Translations under genes and position numbers: made by a program | The notes under the pieces: model-generated | The model's input: only the letters and a program-made list of their open reading frames with translations | Database searches by the model: none | What the model was told of the DNA's origin: nothing | Assembly (NCBI GenBank): GCA_030490835.1 | Contig: CM059971.1 | Location: 42,270,012 to 42,334,011, forward strand | Source: Annona cherimola | Taxonomy: Eukaryota > Streptophyta > Magnoliopsida > Magnoliales > Annonaceae | Length of the DNA stretch: 64,000 nucleotides | Direction: 5' to 3' | In this document: positions 23,902-36,147 of the stretch, piece by piece | Layout of the letters: the number at the start of each line of letters is the position of its first letter | Numbering within the stretch: the first letter of the stretch is position 1

Positions 23902-24023
23902 ATCTCCCCCTTTTTGATGATTGACAAAACCGATTTGAGTGGATACCTTTCATTTAAATAAATAAGCTCATATTCATAATGCAAACATTCAAAGTATTCA
24001 TTTAAGCATATACATATCCTACT
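23902..24023 (-). mobile_element. Truncated internal 3' tail of a second Sirevirus copy
   Basis: It begins with the polypurine tract complement (ATCTCCCCCTTTTTGATG) and matches 16864-16985 with no difference that I could see. It then stops abruptly where B2 sequence resumes (TTTTGATCTTC). In a simple insertion this position would be host DNA and a TSD. Confidence 0.85.
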
Positions 24024-24500
24024 TTTTGATCTTCAAATGACGTTTAATCTTGACCCTTAATTCATGATTTTTGATCAATCTTGGACCACTCATCATGTTC
24101 ATCATCATATTTTGGCCATCCATAAAATATTTTATCTCAATCCGATGTCCGGATTGCAAGATATGAATTTTTCTTCATTTTCTTCACAAAAATCCATAAA
24201 AATCCGAAAATACTAAATAAATCAAAAAGTTGCTATTTTGTCCTTTTGTGGGAAGCTTCCTTTTTTTTCTTTTTGTGATTAAGTTAATCCAAAGTGATTA
24301 ACTTAACATATTTCTTAATCCCATATTTACTATTCACGTTTCACTATTCACGTACACTATTTATCTGAATTCCATAAATAATTATTTTAACCTTTATTCC
24401 CACATATTTTCTATACTCATGAATATATATTTTATTAATATATTACCTAGGGTTTACAACCCTAGGGTTTCATATATGTGTCTAAGATCGGAGTTTCACA

Positions 24501-25231
24501 ACAACCCTCGAGGGATACTGCCATACGAAACTTGGATCACCTGGATTACGCATTACATGGGTGTAGACCTCGATGGTGAGCCATTCGAAGTATTAAAACC
24601 AACAAATGCCATAAACAAGGCATTGCTGCGAAGGATGAAGATCAACGTGGAACAATTCAGGGTAGAAATAATCAAAACAAGAATGGGACAACCGGCCCAA
24701 GAGGAAGCCGGGGGAGCACGAGTTGAGGGGGAGCAGATCCCACCATCACCACAGCCACAGGCCGTCCCATCTCCACCACCTGCAGTCCCAACTGAGCCCG
24801 CATCACCCCATTCACATAGGTCTTGTTCCCCTAGAGGCTCTGAGATTCCCGATCTCCCTCCCCGTCCGTATATCACGGATAACTCAGTAAATGCCATTAG
24901 GGAGCATTTGGAGCAAATGGAGGATAGACTGACCTCCCAGATTGCTGGGATCCATACAACCATCATGGATATGCATACGAGACAGGATCGTATGGATCAG
25001 GAGCTCAGAACGATCAAATACCGGCTTGCATCAGGGAGCGGCAGAGTTCGGCCTATACCCAATCTAGATCCATTTGTTAGTGAGTCTGTACGGGGTGCGC
25101 CCACAGCTCAGCCTATATCCTCGTTTTACTCATCCGCTCATGTCAGACCTACACCACCGGCCATCCAGTCACCCTATCCTATCTCGGCTTTCCAATTCAC
25201 CAAATCTCAAATTCTTGATCTCCTTTTTTGA
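24501..25231 (+). pseudogene. Element A third ORF, segment 3 (domain end and C-terminal tail)
   Basis: Directly after the ACAAC duplication the frame continues NPRGILPYETWITWI, HYMGVDLDGEPFEVLKP and NAINKALLRRMKIN. These finish the domain begun in segment 2 (LPYG..F..GVDL..E in relatives). The C-terminal part is a Pro/Ser-rich linker (EQIPPSPQPQAVPSPPP), then a coiled coil (VNAIREHLEQMEDRLTSQ, then DMHTRQDRMDQELR), ending ILDLLF and a stop at 25229-25231. E carries the matching coiled coil at about 63860-63970. An apparent start at 24419 lies in B2 and is not real. This segment itself has no stop. Confidence 0.75.
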
Positions 25232-25628
25232 TTTATTGACAAAAGGGGGAGAATAGTTGGAGTTGAGTAAGTTTTTAAGATAGGAGTTGAGTCTTAGATT
25301 AGTTTACTTCTTTATGGGTTGGGTAGTTTGTACTCACATAGGTTTGCATTTCATTTTGCATTTTGTATAAAATGATTGATTATATATGGAAATGATATGT
25401 TTTTGAATTGTGGAATTGATATGTTTTTGAATTGAAATGATTGACTTATGTTTTGTATATGCATGAAATTGTTAAAAATGAAATATGAATGTTTCATCAA
25501 GTTTGAAGTGCAATGCAGTTAATTCATATATGATATAAGATTTCCAAATAAGATAAAAGAGTATGTTATAAAGTAAAAGAAAGGTATAAACTCAAATTTG
25601 TTTTGTCAATTATAAAAAAGGGGGAGAT
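25232..25628 (+). other. Element A 3' untranslated region with two polypurine tracts
   Basis: Five nucleotides after the ORF3 stop comes ATTGACAAAAGGGGGAGAAT (25236-25255), followed by TAGTTGGAG, which resembles a PPT plus LTR start. The functional PPT, AAAAAAGGGGGAGAT, abuts the LTR at 25629. Multiple PPT copies are a known Sirevirus trait. The remainder is AT-rich and non-coding. Confidence 0.75.
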
Positions 25629-28600
25629 TGTTGGAATCAATGGCAAATTAAGCAAAATCTGTGTTTTGATGATTAACAACTCAATTTGAGTAAGTATTGG
25701 ATACTAATATATTTTGTGAAAATGTTTAAAGGTTAGAAAAATGAAAATCGAAATCTGACAGATCAAGTTGCAAAACCAAGTCGACTTAGCCATCGACTTG
25801 AGTCAAGTCGATGTCCAAGTCAACCTCAGGATCAACTTGGAAAGAACCAAAATAGTCCAGAGTTGAATTTTGATCTAAGACAGAAGAAGTCGCAAAGCCA
25901 AGTCGACTGCATCTGCGACTTGGGTGAAGTCGCAGACCCAAGTTGACTCCACCATCGACTTCGAGAACTCAAACCTTCCAGCGTTGAACCTTGGATCCAA
26001 GACAGGCGAAGTCGCAAAGTCAAGTCAACTCCAGCTACGACTTGGGTGAAGTCGCAAACCCAGGTCGACTTTGCAATTGACTTCAGGGGTTCAAAACTTC
26101 CAACGTTGAAATTGGAACTCTGGATGGGTGAAGTCGCATACCCAAGTCGACTTCATATGCGACTTGAGTGAAGTTGGAACCCAAGTCGACCTAGGCATCC
26201 AACTTGAGTCAAATTGAAGATGGATTGTGGCACCCCCAACCGAGCGTCACATCCTTACCTCGGGATCTATTGACTGGTAAACATGATCAGGATTGTTGCC
26301 CTGTCACACGGCGGGTTTTAATGGATATTTATCCAATTAAATATGTTTCCTTAGGTATTTATTTCCTTCTATTTTTCATCTCATGCATATTTAGGTCATT
26401 TCCACCCAATAATTTCATAACTAATCATGATATTCATGATATATTTTAAACTTTCCCATAAGTCATATGTCACAGAATGTATCATCCATTGTCCCATGTA
26501 TATAAAATACAAGGCATATCATAGATCACATATGATCATAAAGACATTAAATACCAAGTCATAGTACATCCATTTGCCATAAACGGCATATAGTAAAATT
26601 CATCAAATTTTTTATTCTTCCATGCTCAACTTGTGCTCCTTGTCTCCTTCATTTCGTCACCTGTCTATGGGATTGGAAAACAAAATGTGAGTTGTAAACT
26701 CAATAAGCAAGCTATACACATTTTTCAGGCAATAAATTTTGAAGGCAACCATGTTTAAAATATTTCTCTCCATTCAGTAGAGACACTTAGCAAGTGATCA
26801 ACTACCTGCGGAGCAGAAATCTTTTCATAAAACTTTCATGGACAATTCATAAACATGGGATGCGCAAATTCATAATTTTCATTCATGACATTATCCTTCA
26901 TGTGACGGTACGCTAGCTCGAGGAACATTTTTTTTTCATAGCATGATCCTTTTCATCCTTGGCGACGGACCTTCCGACTTGGAAACATCAAGGGGGATTC
27001 CTTGTCTACTTACCACCTCGACTAGTCTACTTGATTTCCATTCCATGCATGACCTTTAGTTATCCGGGCATTATATACCTCTTACACATGGAACTTGTCA
27101 TTCTCATATAGAGAATTCTTTGCACCATCCCTTTTAAAACATTATTTCAATGAAACATCGTTTCAAATCCATACTTCATCATTTTCATGAATAATTGTGA
27201 AATAATAAACAATCATTTATTTTAATAGAAATAACATTTTAACATACATTTAGACAAGGAATGACCATCCTTAAACACCTTAGAAAGCATTTAAAACAAA
27301 CTCATTAGGAAAATTTGGCTTGCTTACCTTGATCACGTGAGCTTCCCGGGTCAACCCTTTCTTTGCCTTTGCCTATACATGTAGAATGACATAGCATTCT
27401 TATAAATTCCATTTGCTTGCATTCAACTTAGTTTTCCAACCCATTTTCATAAATATTCATAGCCCGCTTGAATCCCAAGTCGGGTATACGTACATAACAT
27501 ACTTATGTATCAACCATTCATTACAACACATATTCAATTCCCATATTTAGGGTATCATTCATATATATCAAAAAACATTCCTTAATCATCATATGAAGGT
27601 TTATGATTTTCACTTAACATTTTTCACATATTTTTCATAATTCACATATTATGATCATTCTTAAGCACTTAATTAATATCATAACCTTCATATATCAATC
27701 TCGATTATTGGGATTATCTAAACAGCAACATAATCCTCATAATAACGTATGATACTTGTTTATATCCCATTGTAATTTAAATTCCATCCCAAAAATCTGG
27801 AATTTAACATTTACTTTGATTTATTCCTCAATCTGTCCATAATGCTGAAATCAGATGCACTGATCTCTCTAATTTTTGAATCATAATCAAATCAAGGAAT
27901 TTAAATATAAAATTTCTATAATACCTTAATAACTACATGATCTAACCAAAATAAATATTTCCATCACAACATATGAAGTATTTATATTTATTTTGGTATT
28001 TTTACTCTGTTGGATAGAAACATCAATTTTTAGACAGCTCTAATCATGTTAATTATTAGGTATATTTATTACTTTTAAAAACAAATTTTTATATTTTTTA
28101 AGTGTTACTCATGATATCTTCCACATCATATAAAATTTTCAGCTCAAAATAACTTGCGTAAAAATTATTAAAAATCATTTTGTGCAGCTGATCCTGACAT
28201 CCATTCAACCCTATTCAAGTTGATCTTCTCGGATTTTTAATTTTCAACATACTTATCCTTTTTATCTGAAAATTAGGTAGTTTCTTAATCATGATATCAT
28301 GAGTTTTTAAGAAAATTTTAATACTAAAATTAATTCATTTATAGTTCCGTTCATATTTTAGATTTCTGCGTCATTTCTTCTAGGTTTAGCTCCTATATTT
28401 GCATCTAATTTCCATTTCAACTTCTTAAATCATCAAGATTCATCAATACTAGCTAATACTCATTTAATATTCTAATTAATGACATTGTAATTCACCATTC
28501 AAGGATCCTTTAAGAACCATATTCATGTCTCAAAACTTGGATTAGAAAACTTAGGATTAAAGGGTCTAACAAGTCATGTATATTTACTTGAAGTGAGTAA

Positions 28601-31431
28601 CACTTAACCCCACTTAACTAACTTGCTTCCTTCATTTATTTTTCCTTTTTCTTCTTCTTTTTTCCTCTCCTTTTCTTGCTCTCAAGATTCTGGAAAAATG
28701 GGGACGTGAACCACTGCTTACTAGGGAGTTTGCTCCTTAGAATTTTTCTATCTCCAACCTTATACACATGTGGACGTCTCTCCCTAAGTAGAGCTGGATT
28801 TTCCAGCTTGTGGGTCCCATTTGCCACATAATTTGGGGGTTATTTTAATAAATGTTTATCCCCTTTCTGACATGGAAAAATATCATCCAAATAAATTAGA
28901 TAATTATTTTTGAAAAATCCATCAAAATCCATGTCATTAATGGACAAAATCTGTCCACAAGATGCAACATCCATTTCAGCTGCTGTTTGCCATTTTTTTC
29001 CATGAATTAGCAGCTTTATTTAATGCATATTTATATACCCTAACATGTAGACTAATTAGGCATGCATTTAGAATTTTTAAAAAAATAAAAAAAATCAGAT
29101 TGCTAGCTGTTTGGACAGTCCACATTTCAGCTCCATTTCGCTGTCCACATACACGTCCCTATTTCAGCAGCAATTTTGAATTTTTTGCACCATGGTTCAG
29201 CTTTAATTTAATTCTCATTTAATAACCTAGTAATTTAGGTCAATTGGGGATCAATTGAGAATAATTAAAAAATTATAAAAATTCCAAAAGCTGCCACAAC
29301 CGTCCCCATCTCTTACATGCACCCTTGCTGTCCATTATTTGATCACAGCTCAATGGTCTAGATTTGATGCCTTTAGCCACGAATTTTTACTCCAATTTAA
29401 TGAAAATTTATCCTCATTAATCCACAGCTGACTTTGGGCATGTATTTTATTTGAAAATATTTCACAAAATCCACTTTAAAGGACTATTTGGACGTCCATA
29501 CATGCCATAGGTGCTATGCTACTTTAAGCTCCTTAATTCAGCATTTATTTATGAGATAATTGCAGAAATTTTTCTATTTTTAATAATCCATAAAGTACCC
29601 TGCAATTGACCTCCTTTCGACACCTCTTTTTTGACTTTATTTATTTAATTATTTTATTCAACTTTAACATAAATGCTAATCACTTTTTGGTGCAAAAGTC
29701 AAAAGAGTTGATCCCAATTTCGTGAACCCTTAATCTTAGAATGATTAGCTTGATCAAAACCTTCCATAACCTTAATCTCATAATTTTAACCGTCCATTTC
29801 AAATTTCATCTCAATTTGACTTTTCTAGCTCAAGTTATGATCGTTTTAAATTTTGAACGGTGATGATCAATTATCATCAAAATTTTCATAATCTAACTTT
29901 TCCTTGTGATTAAGCACAAAATTAAGTGCTTCCATTTCAATTTTTATCTTAATCGTCTTTACGGGCATCAAATTATGAATTTTCCAACATTTTTCAACTT
30001 CGCTCTATAATTAGCCTCCTAATTTCCATTAATCACATTATGAAAATTAATTAATTTTTCATGGCACACTAATACCTTTTTAATCATCATTAGGCCACTT
30101 TAATCATATTGGCCCATTTTGAATTAGAGTGATTGATTTTTACCATCATTCATAACCTCTGACTTAATTGCCATAAATCATCAATATTGCACATAAATTA
30201 TTTATAATTCAATCAAATCATACTTGAATCATACAAATGTATATATATGAATCCTATGTAGGTCAAGGTTTCACATGGATATAGTTCAGACAAGCAATAC
30301 CACATGATAAAATCATTCAAGACTATATTCTACTCAAGGAAAAATCATTTGGCTATTTATAAGGATTGCAAAATCAAGAATATCAAAGCATCCTAAATCC
30401 AAGTCATGAAGACAAAGTCCCCAAGAGTAATTGAACATAACAAAGTTTCAAGATTGAGTATTCAGTGGAAGAACAAATATAAGATAAATGACAAGCAAGC
30501 AAGTTCCAAAAGAAACTCAAGTTCATCAAGTGAATACAGAAAGTGGAATCGCACCTGAAGTCGACTTCACCTGCGACTTGGGTCAAGTCCAGAACCAAGT
30601 TGACCTGAAGTGGAACTTGAGGTATTTGCTGGGAACCGAAGTCGCACCCCAAGTCGACTCCAGTATGTGACTTGGGTGAAGTCGCACCCGAGATCGACTT
30701 CATCTGCGACTTGGGTCGCAACGGTTGGAAAAATTCGAATGTTTGCGCATTAAATGCGCGCCACCTACCTCCAAACATTCGAATTTACTCCAACTTCAAG
30801 AGATCGTGTTAGAGGTTAGAGAAAGTAATTACTGAGATCCAACTACTATCCTCTCCTAGCATTAAGTGATCAACACAAGTCTTCAAGAGAAGAACAAAGC
30901 TCCAACTTGCTGCATGCTCTAACGCTGATTAAATCATCTTTTCTACAAATTCTTCCATGAGCTGAAACTTGCCTACACAATCTGTAAAGTGTAGATTTCC
31001 TTATTTGATTCATTATTTGTATACTTGGTTTAATATTTGTGTTTTGAACCAAGGGAAAGCAAAGTAGCGTTGTGACTTAAGTGGAACTTGTCATATACTT
31101 GTGCTGTGATTTGTACACACCTCCTAGAGCTGGAATCTAGAAGAGAGATGTTGCTCTAGTTGTATTTGATAATACATAGTGGAACCCAAGTCACAAAGAG
31201 TGTGAGCTTAGAAGAGTGGAGTAGGGGAGATTGCCCGAACCACTATCAAATCGTTGCTTACTGCTGGGATTTATATTTCTATTTTTATTGCTTTATGACT
31301 CTCCATTTTATTCATCTGTTTCATTAAGGGGATTAAATCAAACAAGGGGAAATTTCTGTTTAAGAGAAAATTTTAAATTACCCAATTCACCCCTCCCCTC
31401 TTCGGTAATAACCATAAACTCGGGACAAACA
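25629..31431 (+). repeat. Element A 3' LTR, interrupted by B3
   Basis: It starts TGTTGGAATC and ends GGGACAAACA. Without B3 and its duplicated site it is about 1.75 kb, matching element C's LTR. Palindrome clusters, many decayed, are at 25770-26215 and 30550-30720. The hairpin is at 30737-30784 (ATTCGAATGTTT arms). Divergence from C's LTRs shows it is much older. The 5-bp flank to the right is CTAAG; the left partner lies outside the window. Confidence 0.9.
26226..30275 (-). mobile_element. B3: B-family solo-LTR-like element
   Basis: It starts TGTGGCACCCCC and ends GGTTTCACA, with a perfect duplication TGGAT at 26221-26225 and 30276-30280. At 4050 bp it is the shortest complete copy. The sense-strand TATA box is at 29028-29037. 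The conserved GC-rich block is at about 26895-27000, with GACACTTAGCAAGTGATC at 26785. No coding capacity seen; open frames at 26204, 28636 and 28962 are short and lack homology. Confidence 0.88.
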
Positions 31432-31543
31432 CTAAGCACATTCTCATGCACATGTAAACAAATCTAAGCAATTTTATATTACACAAGAAATATATATATT
31501 AAGTAAGTGTGATCCATTCACATCTTTCATTTAGATTAAATTT

Positions 31544-31825
31544 GGTGTGTGTTTGTCAATTGATAAAAAATGTCAAGTTAAAACTTTTTAATCTAAAATT
31601 TTTCACTTTTCACAACTATCATATTTTTTAATCATTTTTTCACATTTTCCTATACAACTACCCTACTTTTCAATCATTTCTACACAATTATCTACATAAC
31701 TAACCTATCTATTTTAACTTTATCCTCTTTACTACTCATCATTACCCCTATCATATCACATCATTTGACAACTTTTACTCTTCAAAACTTTTCATCAAAA
31801 ATTTTATTCATTACCAAACACACCC
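31544..31825. mobile_element. Tourist-like MITE
   Basis: Termini GGTGTGTGTTTG and CCAAACACACCC are inverted repeats of the same family as 33922-34207 and 53924-54215. The next unit has the empty site ATTAAACTTGGTCTC (about 32266-32281), whereas here ATTAAATTT and TTGGTCTC are split. The exact 3-bp duplication is blurred by mutation. Confidence 0.75.
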
Positions 31826-33385
31826 TTGGTCTCATACTCAATCAAATAATATAAAAACAATGAATAGAGTAAATTTTCACTAATCATCAATGTGAGAATA
31901 GATTAAACTACTATATAGCCTAGTGTTATGTTTTATAGATTCAATGTTATAAAAATGTATATAAAAAAAGTTATAAAGATAAGTGTTACTTATGGTTAAT
32001 TTATTGTAAGTATTAACGACAACACATATGTATGTCGATTTTTTATGACTTTAAAATTTTCTAACATGGTGGATATATTTATAGTTTTAAAATTCAAAAG
32101 AATTCACTTTACCATAATGGATTATTCTTTGTGATTCAAGAAAATGCATCTTTAGTTAAAATGAATTTACAATATTCATACATATATAAATAAATCTAAA
32201 CACCCTTTTGTAATTTACATAAGATATATATTTTTTAGTAATTGTGATCGATTCACATCTTTTATTTGGATTAAACTTGGTCTCATACTCAAACAAATAA
32301 TAATGAATATAATGAATAGAGTAATTTTTCACTAATCATCAGAATGAGAATAGATTAAATCAATGAAACTAGTGCATAGCCTAGTGTTATGTTTTATAGA
32401 TTCAACGTTATAAAGATAAGTGTTACTTATGATTAATTTGTTAATTTATAGTAAGTATTAACGGTAACACACACATATATATGTCGATATTTTTATGATT
32501 TTAAAATTTTCTAACATGGTGGATATATTAACTATTTTAAAATGTCAAAAGAATTCACTTTAACTTAATGGATTATTCTATATGATTCGAGAAAATGCAT
32601 CTTTAGTGAAAATGAATTACAGCACAAAAGTAAATTACTTTAAATCGGATATTTCAAATATTCACTGAAATTTTAAATAATATATTTTTTATCCGCACAA
32701 GCTTTTATTAATATACTAGTATATTATTAGTTAAATAAATATTTCAAACATAATAAATAGTTTTTATTGCTGAAATTAATCTATTAAGCTGTTAATGTAG
32801 TAGAAATTTTAAGGTTTTCGTCATTTGTTGAGCTGTTTTATTACAAAATTTTTGTATGGTACAAACAGATCGTTTGATACAAACCGAATATTTAATAATA
32901 AAGAAAGAAAGAAGCACAATGCTTGAAAAAGAAAGAAAGAAAGAAAGAAGCATAGAAATGGGGACAAAAACAAAATTTTTATAACCTAGAAAATTTTGGG
33001 AACAGAGTAGTTTCTCACTAATCATCAATATGAGAATAGATTGGATGACATGAAACTACTATATCCTCTAGTTCTACGTTTTATGAACGAGTTTTATGGA
33101 TGAGTGTTTCTTACAACTAATTTATAGTAAGTATTAACAGCAACATTCATATATGTTGATATTTTTATGACTTCGAAATGTTCTAACATGGTGAATATAT
33201 TTACGATTTTAAAATGTCAAAAAAATTCACTTTAAGATTTAAGTTAATGGATTATTCTTTGTGATTCAAGAATATGGATCTTTAGTTAAAACGAATTTAT
33301 AACATTGATAGAAGTTTGGAAAGGCACGAAAGTAAATTACTTTAAATTAATATTGTAAATATTTATCGAAATTTTAAATAATTTA

Positions 33386-33861
33386 GGAAAAAATCTATAT
33401 ATACCCATGGATTTTACTCCTAAGTCTATTTATACCCACAAATTTTAAAAATTCTTAATATACACATATTTTGATTAAAATTTCACTTAAGCCCGCGTCA
33501 TTAGGGATCTATTAAAGGAGTTGTTAGTACCCTTGTAAAATGACTAATATATCCAAATCCAAATAGATTTTGAGTTCAGTTTGCTCAAATCTAAAAGTTT
33601 ATATTTAAATAATATATGATTTGTCATTGTAAAAGTGCTAAAAATTCATTTGAATATGAATTTTTAGCCGCAAAATCATAATTAGAGATGAAAATTTTCC
33701 TCATTTAACAGTGGTGCTAATGACCCATTTAATAGATTGTTAATGGTATAGACATAAGTAGAATTTTAGGTAAAATACGTTGGTATATTAGGAATTTTTA
33801 AAAATTTGTAGGCATAAATAGAATTAAGAGTAAAATTCATGGGTATACATGAAATTTATCC
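33386..33861. mobile_element. Mutator-like MITE with ~110-bp terminal inverted repeats
   Basis: The 476-bp element starts GGAAAAAATCTATATATACC and ends GTATACATGAAATTTATCC. Inverted similarity runs about 110 bp inward (ACTCCTAAGTCTATTTATAC against ACTCTTAATTCTATTTATGC). Flanks AATAATTTA (33377-33385) and AATATTTTA (33862-33870) are a 9-bp duplication with one mismatch. Empty sites are in the neighbouring units at about 32680 and 38138. Confidence 0.8.
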
Positions 33862-33921
33862 AATATTTTATTTTTTATGTGCACAAAATTTTATCAATAT
33901 ACTAGTCATATTATTAGTTAA

Positions 33922-34207
33922 GGGCATGTTTATTTTAACAAAAACTTTTCAAACTAAAAGTTTTTAATTTAAAATTTTTCACTTTTTATAACTATCATAC
34001 TTTAAATTATTTCTTTACCTCTTTCTATACAATTACTCTATGTTTAATCATTTATACCTAACTACCTATACAACTAATGCATCTATTTTAACTTTATTTT
34101 TTTATACCACATCATCCCTATTATATCACATTAATTTCTATCAATTTAATAACTTTTACACAAAAAAAAATTTCATCCAAAAGTTTTTTGACTACCCAAA
34201 CACACCC
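33922..34207. mobile_element. Tourist-like MITE
   Basis: 286 bp with GGGCATGTTTA and CCAAACACACCC ends, flanked by TAA duplications (33919-33921, 34208-34210). The uninterrupted sequence ATTAGTTAAATAAATATTT is seen at about 32728. A 3-bp TAA target fits PIF/Harbinger. Confidence 0.85.
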
Positions 34208-34525
34208 TAAATAAATATTTTAAACATTATAAATAGTTTTTATCACTGAAATTAATCTATTAAGCCATTAATGTAGGAGAAATTTTACGACTTTCCGTCA
34301 TTTGTTGAGTTTTTTTATTACACAATTTTTGTATAGTACAAATAGAGCGTTTGATACAAACTGAATATTTGATAATAAAGAAAGAAGAATGAAAGTGAGG
34401 ATAGAAACAAAATTTTTATAGTCAAGAAAATTTTAGGAATAGGGTAATTTCTTGCTCATCATTAATATGAAAATAGATTGGATTACATGAAACTGTTATA
34501 TCACCTAGTTTTATGTTTTCTGGAC

Positions 34526-36147
34526 CAATATTGTCAGAACCGAACCGGTGATTGAACCGGAAAAGTTACTGGTCTGGTTCGAACCGGTTCGACCGGTTAA
34601 TCAAACCGGTTCAAACCGATGATGTCAGCATGACATATTTATGACGTCATAAATATTTAATTATTTTTAATTTAAATTTAAAATAAATATATTGATAAAA
34701 TTATATTTTTATAAATCCTAAATATATATGTTAGATTTTAAGAATCACAATATAAGTACAAAATATGCAGAAAAAAATTAATATAATGTTTTAAAAAAAA
34801 TTTAACCATGCATGTTAGAAAATTAACTACATTGACTAACATGTAATAAGCACCAGTGTAACATATCAAGCAAAAACAGCTAGAAATTCTAACTTCTTTC
34901 AATGATCAAAGTTCACATATGATCCACCAGTGTAACAAATAAGCAAGGCACGAGTGCAATCACAATTAATAAAGATTTAGCATAAAAAAGAAAAGTTTTT
35001 TACAGAAAACATTTCAGAAAAGTGGTCGCCGAAACTGAATGCAAAACAAAGAATGGGAAAACAGAGAATGGGAGCTGGTGGTCGTCGGAACTAAATGCAA
35101 AACAGAGAATGGGAGCTGGCGGTCGCCGGAACTGAATGCAAAACAGAGAATGGGAGCTGGTGATCGCCGGAACTGAGTGCTCTCTGCTCAGCAGAGAACG
35201 GGAGCTGGTGGTCGCTGCTGGCCGTGAAATGGATTTGGGGGATCGAAGCTGTAGACGAGATGACGACCGAAACGGCTAGCTGATGACGACGATCGGAGCT
35301 GTGCTGCTGTGGACGAGATGAGGAAGATCGAAACGGCCAGCTGATGATAACGATCGGAGCTTCTGTCTCAAGGAACCGACGTCTCGAGGAAGACAAGACA
35401 CTGAACAGAGGAAGACCACACGCACTGCTGACGCCACAAGGAAGATGAGATTGAACCAGATCTTCGCCGAATGCACTGCTGGTCGCCGGCGATGGGAGCT
35501 GGTGATCGCCCGAACTGAGTGCTCACTGCTCAGCAGAGAACAGGAGCTGATGGTTGCTGCTGGCCGTGAAATGGATTTGGGGGATCGAAGCTGTAGATGA
35601 GATGACGACCGAAACGGCTAGCTGATGACGACGATCGGAGCTGTGCTGCTGTAGACGAGATGAGGAAGATCAAAACGGCCAGCTGATGATAACGATCGGA
35701 GCTTCCGTCTCAAGGAACCGACGTCTCGAGGAAGACAAGACGCTGAACAGAGGAAGACCGCACGCACTGCTGACGCCTCGAGGAAGATGAATTGAACCAG
35801 ATCTCCGCCGAATGACTGCTGGTCGCCGGCGATGAGGAAGACGGCAGTCACAGCACGCACCGAGCAAATGGACCAGACGAAGAAGACGACCGAAAAAATG
35901 GGAAAGGGAAAGTGCTGCCGATTCGGGACTCGGGAGGGAAAGACAATCGGGTTTTGTCATTCTGTGTTTCTTTTATTTGCGAACCGGTCTAACCGGTTTA
36001 ACCGTGTTTTCCGGTTGAACCGGCGGTTCAACGGTTCATGCGGTTTAATACTATCAGACCGAACCGCATGAGATCAAACCGGATATATGTCCGGTTCCCG
36101 GTCGGACCGGTTCGACCGGTCGGTCCGGTCCGGTTTTAACAACACTG
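34526..36147. mobile_element. Non-autonomous hAT-like element
   Basis: The 1622-bp element has ends CAATATTGTCAGAACCG and CGGTTTTAACAACACTG (imperfect inverted repeats) and a perfect 8-bp duplication TTCTGGAC at 34518-34525 and 36148-36155. Eight bp is the hAT hallmark. Subterminal regions are packed with ACCGGTT-type motifs (34541-34620, 35980-36135), plausible transposase-binding sites. The interior (about 35040-35880) is GC-rich and internally duplicated. No transposase was found; the open frames there are repeats read in several frames. Confidence 0.85.
35158..35832. repeat. Tandem duplication inside the hAT-like element
   Basis: Two copies with a 342-bp offset (for example CTGATGATAACGATCGGAGC at 35341 and 35683). 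They are preceded by about three shorter GGGAGCTGG..AAAACAGAGAAT repeats at 35040-35160. Both copies contain the same antisense open stretches, which I regard as incidental. Confidence 0.75.

Larger units (their letters stand above)
15098..24023 (-). mobile_element. Element C: young Sirevirus with an extra internal tail beyond its 5' LTR
   Basis: Layout on the - strand: 122-bp internal tail (24023-23902), 5' LTR (23901-22136), PBS, gag, pol, PPT, 3' LTR (16863-15098). The LTRs are both 1766 bp; I found only two differences by eye. The 122 bp outside the 5' LTR repeat the 122 bp just inside the 3' LTR (16864-16985), so identity runs over 1888 bp. No TSD is present: the left flank is GTGCT and the right side ends in truncated internal sequence. 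Compared with element A it lacks the third ORF, with only about 290 bp between the pol stop and the PPT. It looks like a recombinant of two tandem or nearby copies. Confidence 0.93.
13842..24500 (-). mobile_element. B2: B-family solo-LTR-like element, split by element C
   Basis: It starts TGTGGCGCCCC at 13842 and ends GAGTTTCACA at 24500. The perfect duplication ACAAC flanks it (13837-13841, 24501-24505). Read on the - strand it has the same termini as B1. Only about 1.26 kb (13842-15097) and 0.48 kb (24024-24500) of B sequence remain around element C, against 4-6 kb in B1, B3 and B4. About 3 kb of its middle has therefore been lost. A block of about 131 bp (CTCTCCATTCGATAG..GACACTTA) is duplicated in tandem at 14281-14340 and 14412-14470. 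The conserved GC-rich block is at about 14520-14650. No coding capacity of its own. Confidence 0.85.

Noticed and set aside
24419..24505. Start codon for the 270-codon frame ending at 25231
   Set aside because: It lies in B2. The gene sequence begins only after the ACAAC duplication and continues from 13841.
35091..36071. Overlapping open frames inside the hAT-like element
   Set aside because: They are the same duplicated GC-rich repeat read in several frames and both copies, with no domain.
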